From NCBI RefSeq assembly GCF_020497125.1, contig NC_059084.1, positions 8,645,501 through 8,709,500 of the forward strand: a stretch of DNA of 64,000 nucleotides, written 5' to 3'. The notes under the pieces were generated by a model that searched no databases, had not been told where the DNA came from, and saw only the letters and a program-made list of their open reading frames with translations. Positions 22,700 through 34,124 of the stretch are shown here, piece by piece. Position numbers and translations under genes: made by a program. The DNA is from Mauremys mutica. Lineage: Eukaryota > Chordata > Testudines > Geoemydidae. Position 1 is the first letter of the stretch. Each line of letters begins with the position of its first letter.

Positions 22700-24295
22700 G
22701 CAGCGGGCCAGCAGGCCTCCAAAGGGACGTGACCCATGTCGCATCTGGCATTTGGCCCCTGCATGGCCAGCCTTTTTTATTTCCCCAGGCCTATTATACG
22801 CACCACCCATGCCAAGCATCTCAACTTACGCGGACGTTTGGCACTTTGCAGGATCAGGCCCATATGAAAAAAATTACATAGTAATTTTGTGGAAAAAAAA
22901 CCATATGTCCACTGCATAGTAGAGACCAAATCCTAGGCATCTTGCTCTTATTAACATCACATTGTTTTTGCTGCTTTCATCCAGACAGGATGAATCAAAC
23001 GGACAAGACCTACAGGATTAGAACCTAAACTAAAAGTGCTATTGGCATGTTCATTTTTTACTTAAGGTAAAGAAGTACAGAAGCTGCATTGGTGTAATTC
23101 AGAGCAGATTGTGGTCCCTACATCTGCAGAGATCAAAGGCTGGCTCATGACTCCCCCAGAAGGTGCTAGCATTTAGTCAACAGGGAAATAACTTGTATGT
23201 TTAACGAAGACTTGACAGTATGTTGCAAAGCATTATTTAAATAGACTTCCATTCACGTTATTAATGTCTTTAATATGGATTCTCTTCCCCTTCTCTCTTT
23301 TTATTACTTTGTGTGTCTTTCTGATTATTTAGAGAGTTGTGAAAAGAGCTGGTCAGCACTTTGGAGTTCCCACTGATCATCAGCGACAGATGCAGACTAT
23401 AATATTAAGCCAACCAAAAGAATCCCAGCATTGTCCTTTCTTACCTCTCTAGGGAGAGAAGGCAAACACATCAGTAACCTCTTCCAACTTCCTACTATGC
23501 AGCAATAACAAGTCTGCAATGACTTCACTGTGTTCTTTTGACTTGGAATATGGAAGCACCAATGGCCTTCTAATTACTGAACGATATATTAAGCTGACCA
23601 AATCTGAAGTCCTGGACGATTTTAGGGACAGAAGTCCCTGAGAACATCTTGCATCATCATCAGAAGGATCTGTGAACACTTCAAGAGTTTGTTTTTGGTT
23701 TTTTCCTTACGCTGGGCTGCCCTTTCCTTAGGCCAACAGCTGGTTTTGACAGCCGGGATGTTTGATGATGTAGATGTCACACATGGGAAAAGGGTCAGGG
23801 TTTCAAAATCATTTGGCAGGGTAATGGAAGGAGACAGCTCAGCAGCAGCAAAAGCCAGGACATTTCAGTGTTCAGACATAATGTCAGGACACCAGGACAG
23901 TTAAAGGAAATCCAGATTGTCTCAGACTCACTAGAACATCTGGTCATCTCCTAATACATTGGCAGAGTTTTCAGATGACTCCAAATTTATGTGGATTTTT
24001 TCCCTCTGGATGCAATTTGCTCTTCTTTATTTTGAATTCATTTAAATTATGGATCAATTTGGTGACTTTTTAGTGATTACGAAACCCAGGATCTTTATAG
24101 CTTTCACTAACATAGGCAGAAGGGTGGGCAGACACTGTCCAAGCTTCCATGTTAATGACCTATGGTCCTGGCTTTTAATACCCATACTATTTTAGTCCAA
24201 GGGCTCTCTTAATAATTGTTTCTAAGTAATGTTACTTAGCATTTAGGAAGCTCTGTATATCTTCATACTACTTCATGAACATTAAGGAACATCCT
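22700..24295. other. Unannotated sequence
   Basis: No supported gene. A pyrimidine tract ending in 'ttctgattatttag' at about 23331 precedes a 39-codon open stretch (see the findings), which is too short to call an exon. Confidence 0.4.
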
Positions 24296-24301
24296 GTTGG
24301 T

Positions 24302-24360
24302 GAGCATTTACCTATGTGAGTAGTCCCAAGGACTTCAATGGGTCTACTCACAAGTGAATA
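24302..24360. repeat. Short palindromic MITE relic
   Basis: 'tgtgagtagtccca' and 'gggtctactcaca' face each other around 'aggacttcaat'. Confidence 0.5.
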
Positions 24361-24387
24361 ATAAGAATCCCTAGCTCACATTTTTAT

Positions 24388-24565
24388 CAGTGGGTCTCAA
24401 AGTCCTTTACAAAGGAGATCAGTATCATCATCCCTATCATGCAGATGAGGAAACTGAGGCACAAAGAGGTGAAGTAACATGCCAAGGTCACTCAGGAGGC
24501 AGAGCCAGGAATAGGACACAGATCTTTTAAGTCCTGGCACAGTGCTCTATCCGCTAGGAAACACT
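24388..24565 (-). repeat. MIR-type SINE, antisense
   Basis: 'gtctcaaagtcctttacaaa', then 'gatgaggaaactgaggcac', then 'gccaaggtcactcagg', then 'gtgctctatccgctagg' run in the order of an antisense MIR from tail to head. This is the best preserved MIR in the window. Confidence 0.85.
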
Positions 24566-25250
24566 GCTAAATTCTTACCTGGGTGAGTAAGTGCTTCCCA
24601 GCCTGCCCCTAATTAATCCAGTTAGGATCTGAACCCAGACCTCAGGCAATGCTTTAACTTATTGCTCTATCAGCTTCCTATGTGTTTCCTAAGTCAGAAC
24701 TTTTCCTACTAAAAGCAGGAAAATAGTAGGAAGGGATGTTACTAATGAACATTATGGTTGAATGAAAGAACATGCTTTGCACATCCACCTGCTACTGGAT
24801 TACATCCCAATCTCTTTCTTTGACATCATCTTGTCACTTCATACCAAGTGACTTCCTTCCAAGTTCTCATGCTGGGTAATTCCAAATAAATTAATGACTA
24901 CCATCTAAAATAAACATGTGTGACTTCTAGATCAGTGGGAGCTGAATGACAGGAATTTTATATTATTAGGATAAAACCACTAGCTACTTTATAACACTCA
25001 TCATGCTGCTCCCAGATTTAATACCTGCCTTTTCAAACAGTATCAATTCACTGAACAAATGTCAGTAGGGAATGACATTATTTTATTTTATTTTCCTTTA
25101 CAAGGATCATGAACCGTTTTCTCTTTTCAAAATGTACCAATTACCCACATGCCAGCTGCCATGGAGATGCTCTGATTCTATAGTACGGACATTCCGTTCA
25201 GACCCGTACAAAGCCTTTCCCATCACAAGTGCATCTGATGTCACAATGGA
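24566..25250. other. Unannotated sequence
   Basis: No gene recognised. Confidence 0.45.
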
Positions 25251-25330
25251 AACACAGTGGACTAAATTCAGGGCTGGCGTAAGCGGGCGCATTTCTGCTC
25301 ACCTCAGTGGAACTGCGCTCCCTTACACAG

Positions 25331-25338
25331 GCTCTGAA
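25331..25338. repeat. hAT target duplication, left copy
   Basis: 'gctctgaa' here is repeated exactly at 25505-25512. Confidence 0.8.
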
Positions 25339-25504
25339 CAGGGGCGGCTCTAGGTATTTTGCTGCCCCAAGCATGGGACCAGCAGCCCCTCTGCAGGCAA
25401 GCCGCCGAAGGCAACCTGCTGCCCTCGCAGCGACCGGCAGAGCACCCCCCGTGGCTTGCCGCCCCAGGCACGCGCTTGACGTGCTGGTGTCTGGAGCCGC
25501 CCCG
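25339..25504. mobile_element. hAT-type GC-rich MITE
   Basis: The 166-bp element starts 'caggggcggctcta' and ends 'ctggagccgccccg', forming inverted repeats, and is flanked by the exact 8-bp duplication 'gctctgaa'. It is much richer in GC and CpG than its surroundings. It has no transposase. The open frames that cross it on both strands (to 130 codons) also cross its borders and are spurious. It sits inside an older palindromic relic whose text continues on both sides (25255-25330 and 25513-25530). Confidence 0.85.
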
Positions 25505-25595
25505 GCTCTGAATTTTGCCCTCTGCCCTAAAGAAGCTGATAAAGTTGGATGGACGTTAGAAAGAGATCTTTCATGTGAAAAATATGTCATTTAAA

Positions 25596-25832
25596 GAATT
25601 AACAGAGGAAAGCTCCCAGAGGCTAATACCATCGATTTGCGCCTGCATTACCCCAAATTCGACCCAGCAAGGTCGGTTTTAGTGCTACTCCCCTCGCCGG
25701 GGAGGAGTACAGAAGTCAATTTTAAGAGCCCTTTAGGTCGACGGAACGGGGTTGCTTGTGTAAACACATTCATTATAAAATCGACCTAACGCGGCTAAAT
25801 TCGACCTAACCTTGTAGTGTAGACCAGGGCTA
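25596..25832 (-). mobile_element. MITE fragment with 'tagtgtagacc' terminus
   Basis: The right end 'gtagtgtagaccagggcta' matches the terminal type of the Harbinger-like MITEs at 45.5 and 50.7 kb. The interior repeats 'tcgacctaa'/'ttcgacc' words. No matching opposite terminus is seen on the left, so this is one half of an element. Confidence 0.6.
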
Positions 25833-27300
25833 AGGAGTCATCCTTGGGGCAGGGCAGGCAAAGACTGATTCACCATCTTCCCCCAGGGAACATGTAGTGT
25901 GATGAGGGGAAATGGATAAAGCAGGTCAGGTTTCAGGAGGGACCTAGTTTGGCGAGACACCAAAGGTACAGGTGTGAACTGGGCCAGGCTGCTACCAGAC
26001 AAGCCCAGGACTCTCAGCATGTAACACGGGTCTCAATGTGTGCTCAATAATAATCTCTTTCTTATAACTCTGCCCCGCCCTCTGCACCACTTATGGTTAA
26101 AAGAACAAGTTATACTAGGCAATGGTAGCTTAAATATTCTTAGGGTTCATTGCCTGATTAACTTGGCTATGTCCCCTTTTGTGCCAATACTACCAATTTG
26201 CATGCTGGCCTCCCGTGGATTCCTCAGCAGAGGGCAGGTCATACCATAGCTCTCTGTAACATGGCAATGCTGGGCACCCTGCAGCAGCATCCACATTATC
26301 TAGCTTCTGCCACTATAGACCCTGAAGTGAATTGGGCTAATTTCTGTTTCATTGGCAGGCTTACCGTGTGTGTGTGTGTGCGTGTGTGTGTAGTTCTCTC
26401 CCATGCTTGCAAAGAGCTTAGTCTGCATTGATTGAGTCACGCTGTGCAAAGTGCCACATTTACTTATCACAGAACATCATATTCCACTTCAGGAAGAGTT
26501 TACCCTGAATTTGCTAATGCTCTTCAGTAAAATATATTCACCTATTCTGCTGTTTGGAGCGGGGTGGGGGAAACGACCCTTAATAAATCCCAATTTAGGA
26601 GTAGGTTTATTATTCCAACAACACAGCCCTGGTTATGCTAATGGGAATAATGAACGCAAATGCTCAACATGCCAAGGGGAGATGCGAGCTGAGGATGCTC
26701 CTCTAAACACTAAGGGAATCATCCCCATCCTAAGGAAACAACAGAATTTTTATATTTCCAAGACATATTTCTGGCATATCAAATGGGACCCACATACTGA
26801 GCCCACAAGCAATGCCTCACTAAAAGGGCTTTGCCTGTGGGAATCAGGTAAGGGCTTGGTGATTTTAGCCAGGGATAACAAATAGATGCACTGTACTCAC
26901 AGTTAGGGCCAAAACTACCAGCACACCTTATGGGGCTGAGTAGCAGGTATGACCCTCCAAGCCCTTCCTGGACCTTAGTGGTCTACTGGCTCTGGGCTGA
27001 GCACAGACCACTGGCTCCCATGACCCATGTTCTAGATCCCATTGTGATTTGCGGAAACCTGCTTTAGAGATGTGCTTGGTGGTGATGTGCAGGGGGGCTG
27101 CGAGATCCCACTGTGTGGCTGGAGACTTGGCTCCCATATGCAACAGACCCAGAGAACGTAAGGTGCTCTTGTCCTGAATGACCCCGCTTACTTGGGTTCA
27201 GGAACGGAGTATGAGCGAGCCCTACTTAAAAAAAAAAAGAAAGAAAATTATTCCATTGATTTTCAAATGTTCAGAGATTCCCCAGCAGTACAGACTGAAT
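25833..27300. other. Unannotated sequence
   Basis: No supported gene. A (TG)n run lies at 26365-26391. The 144-codon frame at 26451-26885 has no recognised domain. Confidence 0.4.
26365..26391. repeat. (TG)n microsatellite
   Basis: Thirteen TG units with one 'cg' interruption. Confidence 0.85.
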
Positions 27301-27309
27301 AGGCTGAAT

Positions 27310-27445
27310 GGGAACAATATGGGGCTGATTGTGCCACCCTTACTCAAGTTAGTGGGGACTTACTCAGGGGACTATTCCTCCTTAGTGGCACTATTCCCCC
27401 TGAGTAAATGCTCCACAGGCTGAATAAGAGTCATACAATCTGACC
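27310..27445. repeat. Palindromic MITE relic
   Basis: 'ctgattgtgccacccttact' and the facing 'gtggcactattccccctgag' surround 'agtggggacttactcagggg'. A degenerate hairpin of the 'actactc/gagtaa' family. Confidence 0.4.
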
Positions 27446-27449
27446 CCTT

Positions 27450-30400
27450 GTATATAATTTCTGTATAAAAACAGGGTAAGTCCACTGAGGAAAGTGTAAT
27501 ATAACCCTTATGGGTTAGTGTAATGTAATATGAATACATAATAATAATAAATGTCGAGTGTAGTGTAACCCTTATTAAATCATCATAAAACTTCCTACCA
27601 TATGGTGGCAGGGAAAAATAAGAGATAAGGAAAGAAAAAATAGAGGAAGAGAGGGAAAAGGAATGAGTTGAAGCAGCAAGTGAAAAGATCCCACTATTTC
27701 TGAAGGATGCAATACCAATGAAAGTCTGCTAACCAGTGGGAAAGTCATTAGTGAACATCAGATCAATTTAATAGGAAGTATCAAAGGCAGACAGAGAGGG
27801 TTGCATGTTATCAAAGACAGGGAAATGCAGTATTTTCATAGTAAGTGCAGTAGGAGAATAAGGTAATAAGAGGTGTTTTATTTCTCTTGGACTGCAAGTA
27901 ATACTTTAATATGGTATGACCCTCAAGGAGCATTCATGAGTTTGAGTTCAACCAAACAGAGTACAGCTTTTCCTGTTATTCACGTGGCAGAGCTCCCACT
28001 TGTCGTTTCTTAGTTTTGGCTGAGAATGAGGGAGCTGGGCGACAGCCCCACTAAACCTGTCAGCCAGGCCTGGCATAACCCAGGTCAGGCAATGAAACCC
28101 ACAACTTTGGAAGAGTCACCGCAGCTTCCACACTGTGCTGACAGTGCAGCTTATAGGCTATCCTGCAACCTGAGTGATTCCTGGCACATTATAGTCAGAG
28201 GCTTTCTAACAGGCTGATGCAATATCCACTGAAATCAGTAAGGATTGGATCGGATCCTAAACGCATTTGAATTAAATAAAAAGAACAGTTAAGAAGAAAG
28301 CTCGGGCCCTTTTCTCCCCCCACCAGAAGAGCCAACAGGATGGGGTATAAGGCTTTCCCTGTACTCCTCTGCTTCCATCACTATGCTTTAAAAAATAAAC
28401 AGAGAACTCTACCTCAAAGAGTCCTGAGCCCATCTGCTTCCCCATCCATGGTGGCACAAAGAAAACATTGCCAAGAGATGGATTTCTGTCTAGCCGCAGA
28501 TAGGGAGTTTGAAGGGCTGAGAACTAGGAGTAGACTCAGTTGGTGATCTCTCAACTTAGCTTCCCATTGACGGCTTCCTTCTGAACAGCCTGGCTTGTCC
28601 TGGCACTAGCAGCCAACTTTCCAGGGCATGTGGTTGGATTGGGCTCTTATCTGGTTTATCAGTCTTCATTTTGTTTTCATTATAATGGAAAAGTAAAATT
28701 TGTTATCTGAAAATCCAAACATGGTAATAATTTGAGCCATAAAAGTGCCTATCTTCTCACATTATTGCCACTGTCATATACTAGAGAGTAATATCCTCAA
28801 CATTATACAAATCTGTTATTCTATTAAAATGATAAACCGGCAATGGTTTTATTACACGAGTGGTTTTCCAGGCACTGAGATGCCCTGTACTGCAGACAAG
28901 AATAATAAACACATGATTCACTATCACATTAGGGAACAATCCTGTGATTTTGGAAAACTTAGTTGTTGCAAACAAGTAAGTTATTACAGTGACGTCCTCA
29001 AGAATTCAAGTCCCAAATCTTACCTATTGTAACTAAATATTGCTAATGTCCAGAGAAAATACTTTGCACTTCATCACTTTGTTGTTGTTAAGTTAATAAA
29101 CAACGTAAGAAAGGTACTAGGTACTGTTAATATATTCTTTGCAATGCCTTGTAAGCTAGGCTCTGATAGTTTCTTACTGAAATACATGGGAGTTGCTGGT
29201 GCTCAGCATCCTCCTGGATTGTGTCACTGCCGCAAAACCAGCACGGGGGGTGGAATCAAACTGACTAACAAACCCTATGCTCAAAATGGTGCTGACATTA
29301 TTAGAGATGTTTGCACACTAGAAAGGAAGGAATCAAAGCAGTCATATTGGCTTCTTCCTCGGCAGAAAGAAAACGGAGAAAAATAATGTCATTGCTTGCC
29401 AAATCCTCCAGTTTCTGCCAACCAGACACAGTTCTTGCTGATTTATCTCTGAGAGGGCTATGGAGGGGACTTTCACTTTTCTGCACTGCCTTGCTATCCA
29501 TGGGCATTGCTCAACCAATTGCTTAACCTTGATCCGTGAAGATAGGTTTATGTGGGAGTATGGCTTGCAAATAATATCTAGCACATATATAGTGTTTTAC
29601 ATCTTCAAAGCACTTTACAAGCATGTAATACAAACGAATATGCTTTGACTGGCAAACACTGAGTTCATATTTTATTCCCCTTCCTCCCCTAACCCAGCTG
29701 AATTCAAACCTATTTTCATCCTAAGGTACCTCATACAAAGACCTGGGGCACAGTTACTCCGTGTATGTGGCTAATGAATAATAGGGTCAAAAAAGTGTAT
29801 TCAAATATATGTGTCTAAGAAGTCCCAGGTCACTGCATAGATGACTGAAGGCTAATGTTATAAAAGACTACACACAAAACCAATATAAGAAGTCTACATT
29901 ATTCAAAGAAAAGCAAGGATCACATCAGAAAGAAAAAACATGCCATTCAGCTCTTAAACATTTTGTCCTTGTCATAAAATCAAGCACTGAACAAGGACCA
30001 AACCTTTGCTCGTACACAGTGCCTAGCTGAGAACAATTCAATAACACGCAATATGCCTCATACCCCTGAATGCGGCAATGTATGATTTATATTTGTCATT
30101 ACGATCAACAATAGTTCACACACCACTGAAGCCACCTGACTCCTTGCTATGTGGTGAAGGTATTTCTCACCTGTGGCCAGTGGTGCCCAGATGTGCCTTT
30201 GAAGGTGTGAGGACATGGACTTTTCCCTGTGCTGGGAAGGGAGACCTATGGAAGCTAGACTACATATTTCACAAGCTGCCAAACTCATTTCATAGGGTCT
30301 TAGAGGGCATATAACCCGGGGAGAGTCCCCAAGCAACATGATGGTCTTGATGGCTAATGTTTGCTTTGTAACTTGAACACTGGTACAGCTATAGAACAGA

Positions 30401-30810
30401 CATGTGACCATTCATTTGCCTTGTGCCTCCATGAAGGCGGATGCTTTTGAACAGCAGTTTATCTATGCTACAAGTGACAAAGGTTTTCTGCATGCACAGG
30501 CGGTGGTTTAAAAAAAAGGAACAGCAGGATGTGCATTTGTGGGCCATTTGGTTAAAAACACCGCTTTTGGACCAGATCACTTCCTCTTCTGGAGATTCTT
30601 TAGGGCCAATGAAGATGTGCAGGTGGCAGAACATATTCTTTAAAACAGGGGCGCTTCTTGGAAACTCCCGAATCAGTGCTGCAAATGAAATGAGCAGTTT
30701 TATTAGCTTCAGGTGTGCCCTACAGAACCCACAGGAGGACAGAGCCTTATGCCTGGTCTTGGTTTTCAATTTTTGTGATTGCTACTTTTCAAGTAAATAC
30801 TAGTTGGCAG
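27450..30810. other. Unannotated sequence
   Basis: No supported gene. A short 'catcttcaaagcactttaca' piece near 29600 resembles an antisense MIR/L2-type 3' end. Overlapping open frames of 117-126 codons at 30058-30803 on both strands have no recognised domain. Confidence 0.4.
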
Positions 30811-30812
30811 TT

Positions 30813-31024
30813 GACTGTGGTATTTACATGTTGCTTGAAATTATTAGAACTGGGAGCACTGGCTGTTGGGAGTCTGAAAGGACAGGAAACAGGAAGGAAG
30901 GGGGAGGAGTTGAGGAGGCAGAGTGAGAGTTACAGAGGGTGCAGCAGCAGCTTGGTAAAGAGGTTTCCACTGTAAAAATAAAGTCCTGTTGAAGTTTGTT
31001 AGTACCTTGCCTGGTTGATACAAC
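30813..31024 (+). mobile_element. Probable 5' LTR of Gypsy element
   Basis: The segment immediately before the Gypsy coding region starts about 'tgtggtatttacatg' and ends 'ggttgatacaaca', giving TG...CA ends. It contains an 'aataaa' signal near 30978 and is followed directly by 'ttttggcgacgaggatggg', a leader typical of this Gypsy group. No second LTR is present to fix its borders, so the left limit is an estimate. Confidence 0.55.
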
Positions 31025-32783
31025 ATTTTGGCGACGAGGATGGGATCTTCTGCCTCTGAACCCACCTGCACCCTTTCTGCAAAGCCCAGGTGAGCCTTCA
31101 ATTGCTTTTACTGTCTGGATCCATATGTTTGAGACTTATCTGCTTGCAATCAGTGCTACAGAGATTTCTGAAGTAAGAAAGCGTGTTCTACTAATCCATT
31201 GCCTTGCAGCAGAAGGGCAGCGTATATTTTACACTTTTCCTCTTGCCGATGATAAATATGAGACTGCACTCACGGCATTAAAGAACTTTTTTGTGCCAAA
31301 AGTGAATGTAGTAGTTAATTGCTACAGATTTCGCCAGTGTGAGCAGAAACCGGGGGAGACTATAATGCAGGATTTTGCTTCCCTGAGGAGTCTGATTGTA
31401 ACTCGTGACTTTGGGAATATGGCAGATGAGAGGATTAGAGACCAGCTCATTGAGAAAACAACCATGCTTCGTGTAAGAGAACGCTTACTTCTAGAACCAC
31501 AACTTACACTAAAAAAAGCGATAACTATTGCTACTCAGATTGAGTCAGCTACAGCTGAAGCCAAAATAATGAGCAGGGATACAGGAGGCACAGTCCAGGC
31601 TGTGACTCCTTTGCAGAAAAGTTCACTATCGCTGCAGACAAACAATTGCAGGAAGAAAACTAATGAAAAGCCACTGAATCAGCAAATGCAAAATACAGTA
31701 AAAGCATGCTTTCGCTGTGGATCCCCACAACATCCTGCAAGCTACACAGGATGTCCAGCAAAAGTAGCTCAGTGCAATCATTGCAAAAAGATTGGTCATT
31801 TTGCTAAAGTATGTCGCAGTAGCCAGTTCAATCAACAGGTGCATGCAGTTACAATACTAGATGTTACTGTGCTGAGCATGGACAAAACCACTATTGCACA
31901 TATTCCAGAACAGATAAAGTGCACTGTAAACGTTTCCACCATACCCTCAGGCAAATCACACTCTATTCAGCTAATGTTGGACACTGGCTCAGCGGTATCT
32001 ATACAACCTGATTCCATCTATTTGCATTACTTTAAAGATGTGCCTCTTACTGAACCCAAACTTCAGTTGGTGTGCTATTTGAAAAACCGTATCCCAGTAC
32101 ATGGCTGCCTGCCAGCAATAGTTACTTTTGGTGATTGCTGTGTAACTGCAGAGTTCTACATTGTCCACAAAGGCACTCCTATCCTTGGCAGAGATTTATT
32201 GGCTGCTTTAAATCTCAGGGTAGTTAATGGACGAATTGATCTTCCTCAGCAAAGCACTTTTGCGGTACACACACCAGTTTCAGCTGGGACCCAACACCAG
32301 GTTGAGGAGAAACTGTGCTGTGCTTATGGATTTCTGCATAAAGTTAAAACGCGGAATAATGTGATGCCTGTACGACAGAAATTACGGTGCTTACCATTTT
32401 CAGTCAGGGAAGCTGTTTCAGAGGAACTTAGAAAACTTGTTCAAAAGGACATTATTGAAGAGATTAACTCCTCAGAATGGGTTTCACCTACAGTAGTGAC
32501 GCAGAAGAAGGGTGGAGGCATTCACCTTTGTGTGGACTTAAGGGACCCAAATAAAGCTATTGTGATTGACAGCCATCTTCTTCCTCACATAGAAGTATTT
32601 GCAGAACTCCATGGAGCAAAGATGCTTTCTACTCTTGATTTGCAGAGCGCATACCACCAGGTTATGTTGCATGAAGATAGCAGAGACCTCACAACATATA
32701 TTACACATGAGGGACTATTTCGTTTTAAATGTGTTCCATATGGTCTTGCATCAGCCCCAAGTGCCTTCCAAAAAATGATGTAA
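30996..32783 (+). pseudogene. Gypsy gag-protease-RT polyprotein, truncated
   Basis: The open frame has 595 codons and no internal stop. Residues about 30-200 resemble a Gypsy gag. Two zinc knuckles follow: C238-C241-H246-C253 with wide spacing, and the canonical C260-C263-H268-C273. A retropepsin domain has DTGS at 329-332 and ILGRD at 396-400. An RT domain begins near 465, with its motif A aspartate in TLDLQSAYHQV near 548 and a YGLASAPSAF stretch at 582-591. The frame ends before the YxDD box, so the catalytic centre is incomplete. The first ATG at 30996 lies in the LTR and is unlikely to be the native start. An ATG at 31040, just after the leader, is in another frame, which suggests a frame shift between 31040 and 31090. 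Confidence 0.85.
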
Positions 32784-32804
32784 TTGATTCTGAAGGTCTT
32801 ATGG

Positions 32805-33000
32805 ACCTGATCCAAAGCCCACTGACATCAATGGGAGCCTTTCCATTGACTTTGATAAGCTTTTGGATCTGGCCCTAAGGCTCTATATATAGTGAGGTCT
32901 TAAGCACACGGCTAGCTTTAAGCACAGCTAACCTTGCTGAAGTCAATGGGAGAACTCACAAATGAAAAGTTAAACACATGCATAACCTGGTAGGATTGGG
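32805..33000. repeat. Two adjacent palindromic MITE relics
   Basis: 32808-32877 pairs 'cctgatccaaagcccac' with 'aagcttttggatctggcc' around 'ttccattgac'. 32890-33000 holds 'aagtcaatgggagaactcac' flanked by 'taagcac' words. They abut the broken end of the Gypsy element. Confidence 0.5.
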
Positions 33001-33004
33001 AAAG

Positions 33005-34035
33005 GTACTTGAACATCTACATGAATGTTATAAAATGAACCCACAGGAGAGAAATCAAAGGCTGAGCTCAAGCCTTGCTGAAAATTAAGGCCTTAATATT
33101 TTATTTGTTTTCTTGATCCTCATTTTTGAACATTGTGGACAGTGGAATTGTTTCCTTAATATGCCAATGTGCTGCGCGTTTACCGACTGCTGCAGCCATG
33201 CTCCCCTCAAGAACTAACATGCTGCAAAGCTGTGTGGCCCAGAGCTAATGTTAACAAAACAACATTTTTTTCTTCTCTCCTAGGCACAGCAACCTGCTCT
33301 TCACCGTGGATATCGATCTCTTCCAGCATTATTAAACCATGGGAACCTGGCCTGGGAAACCAAGTTCCAACTCCAGCAACATAAGCCACGTGAGTCATGC
33401 CACTAGCATAGCAATAAACTCTTCCCCTTTTATACATTATGCTTTACACTACTGTAATCTTGATGCTATTTATTCACTTTGTATTACTTTGGCTTTCCTG
33501 GCCCCTCGAGAATGCTTATCAGGAGAGACACTCTATGTAATAATGACTAAATAGCCGAGCACCCAAAAATGCATATGTATTTCATCAATATAACTAAAAC
33601 AGCTTTTAAAAAAGTTTTTCCACACAAAGCTGGGAAAAAGGGTTTGTAATTATATGTGCATTCCAAGTAGTCTACACACAGTGGGGGGTTTAAGGCATTC
33701 ATATAAATTATACCAATCAGCAATGAAAGGAGAAAAAATGAGGACATCAAATGTGACACTTTCTTAAAACTGATGTACACAAGTACTAAATCATGGCAAA
33801 ACAGTGCCATAGAAAACAGGGACTAAAATATCATAAAATGAGTTTCTAGCTCCAGCTATGCTGCCTCTGTAAATGCATATGATCAACTTAATGATGTATT
33901 TTGAGAAGACATGATAAATCACCGAGTTAAAGGAGTTTGTAGAATATGAATACATTTGGAAATTTTCCTTTGAAGAAATGAATAGTGTATTGTAATGAAT
34001 AGTGCACAGACTTTTTTGTGTTAAATCATGTGGTT
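33005..34035. other. Unannotated sequence
   Basis: No gene or repeat recognised. Confidence 0.45.
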
Positions 34036-34044
34036 AAACACCAC

Positions 34045-34122
34045 GGTTCAGTGGCTTCTGGTTTGAAGGGGTTACACCAGATGAACCTTTTGGTCCCTTC
34101 TAACCCTATGATTCTATGAGAT
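34045..34122 (+). mobile_element. CR1 LINE 3' end
   Basis: 'gatgaaccttttggtccc' followed by 'ttctaaccctatgattctat' is the CR1 3' terminus with its ATTCTATGA-type tail. Only the last 80 bases or so are present, so it is a severely 5' truncated copy. Confidence 0.75.
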
Positions 34123-34124
34123 AA

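Larger units (their letters stand above)
30813..32786 (+). mobile_element. Gypsy-type LTR retrotransposon, 3' truncated
   Basis: A probable 5' LTR and leader are followed by one frame for gag, protease and the first part of RT. The element then stops abruptly at about 32783 and passes into a palindromic repeat. RNase H, integrase, polypurine tract and 3' LTR are all absent, so no target duplication can be checked. It is an incapable copy of a retrotransposon of the Metaviridae type. Confidence 0.8.

Noticed and set aside
22033..22819. Several overlapping frames of about 100-127 codons
   Set aside because: They are on both strands of a GC-rich inverted-repeat-bounded segment, with no domain and repetitive composition.
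25198..25594. Two opposed frames of 130 and 95 codons
   Set aside because: They cross both borders of a hAT MITE whose limits are fixed by an 8-bp duplication.
26451..26885. 144-codon plus-strand frame
   Set aside because: No recognised domain, not bounded by splice sites, and composition like the surroundings.
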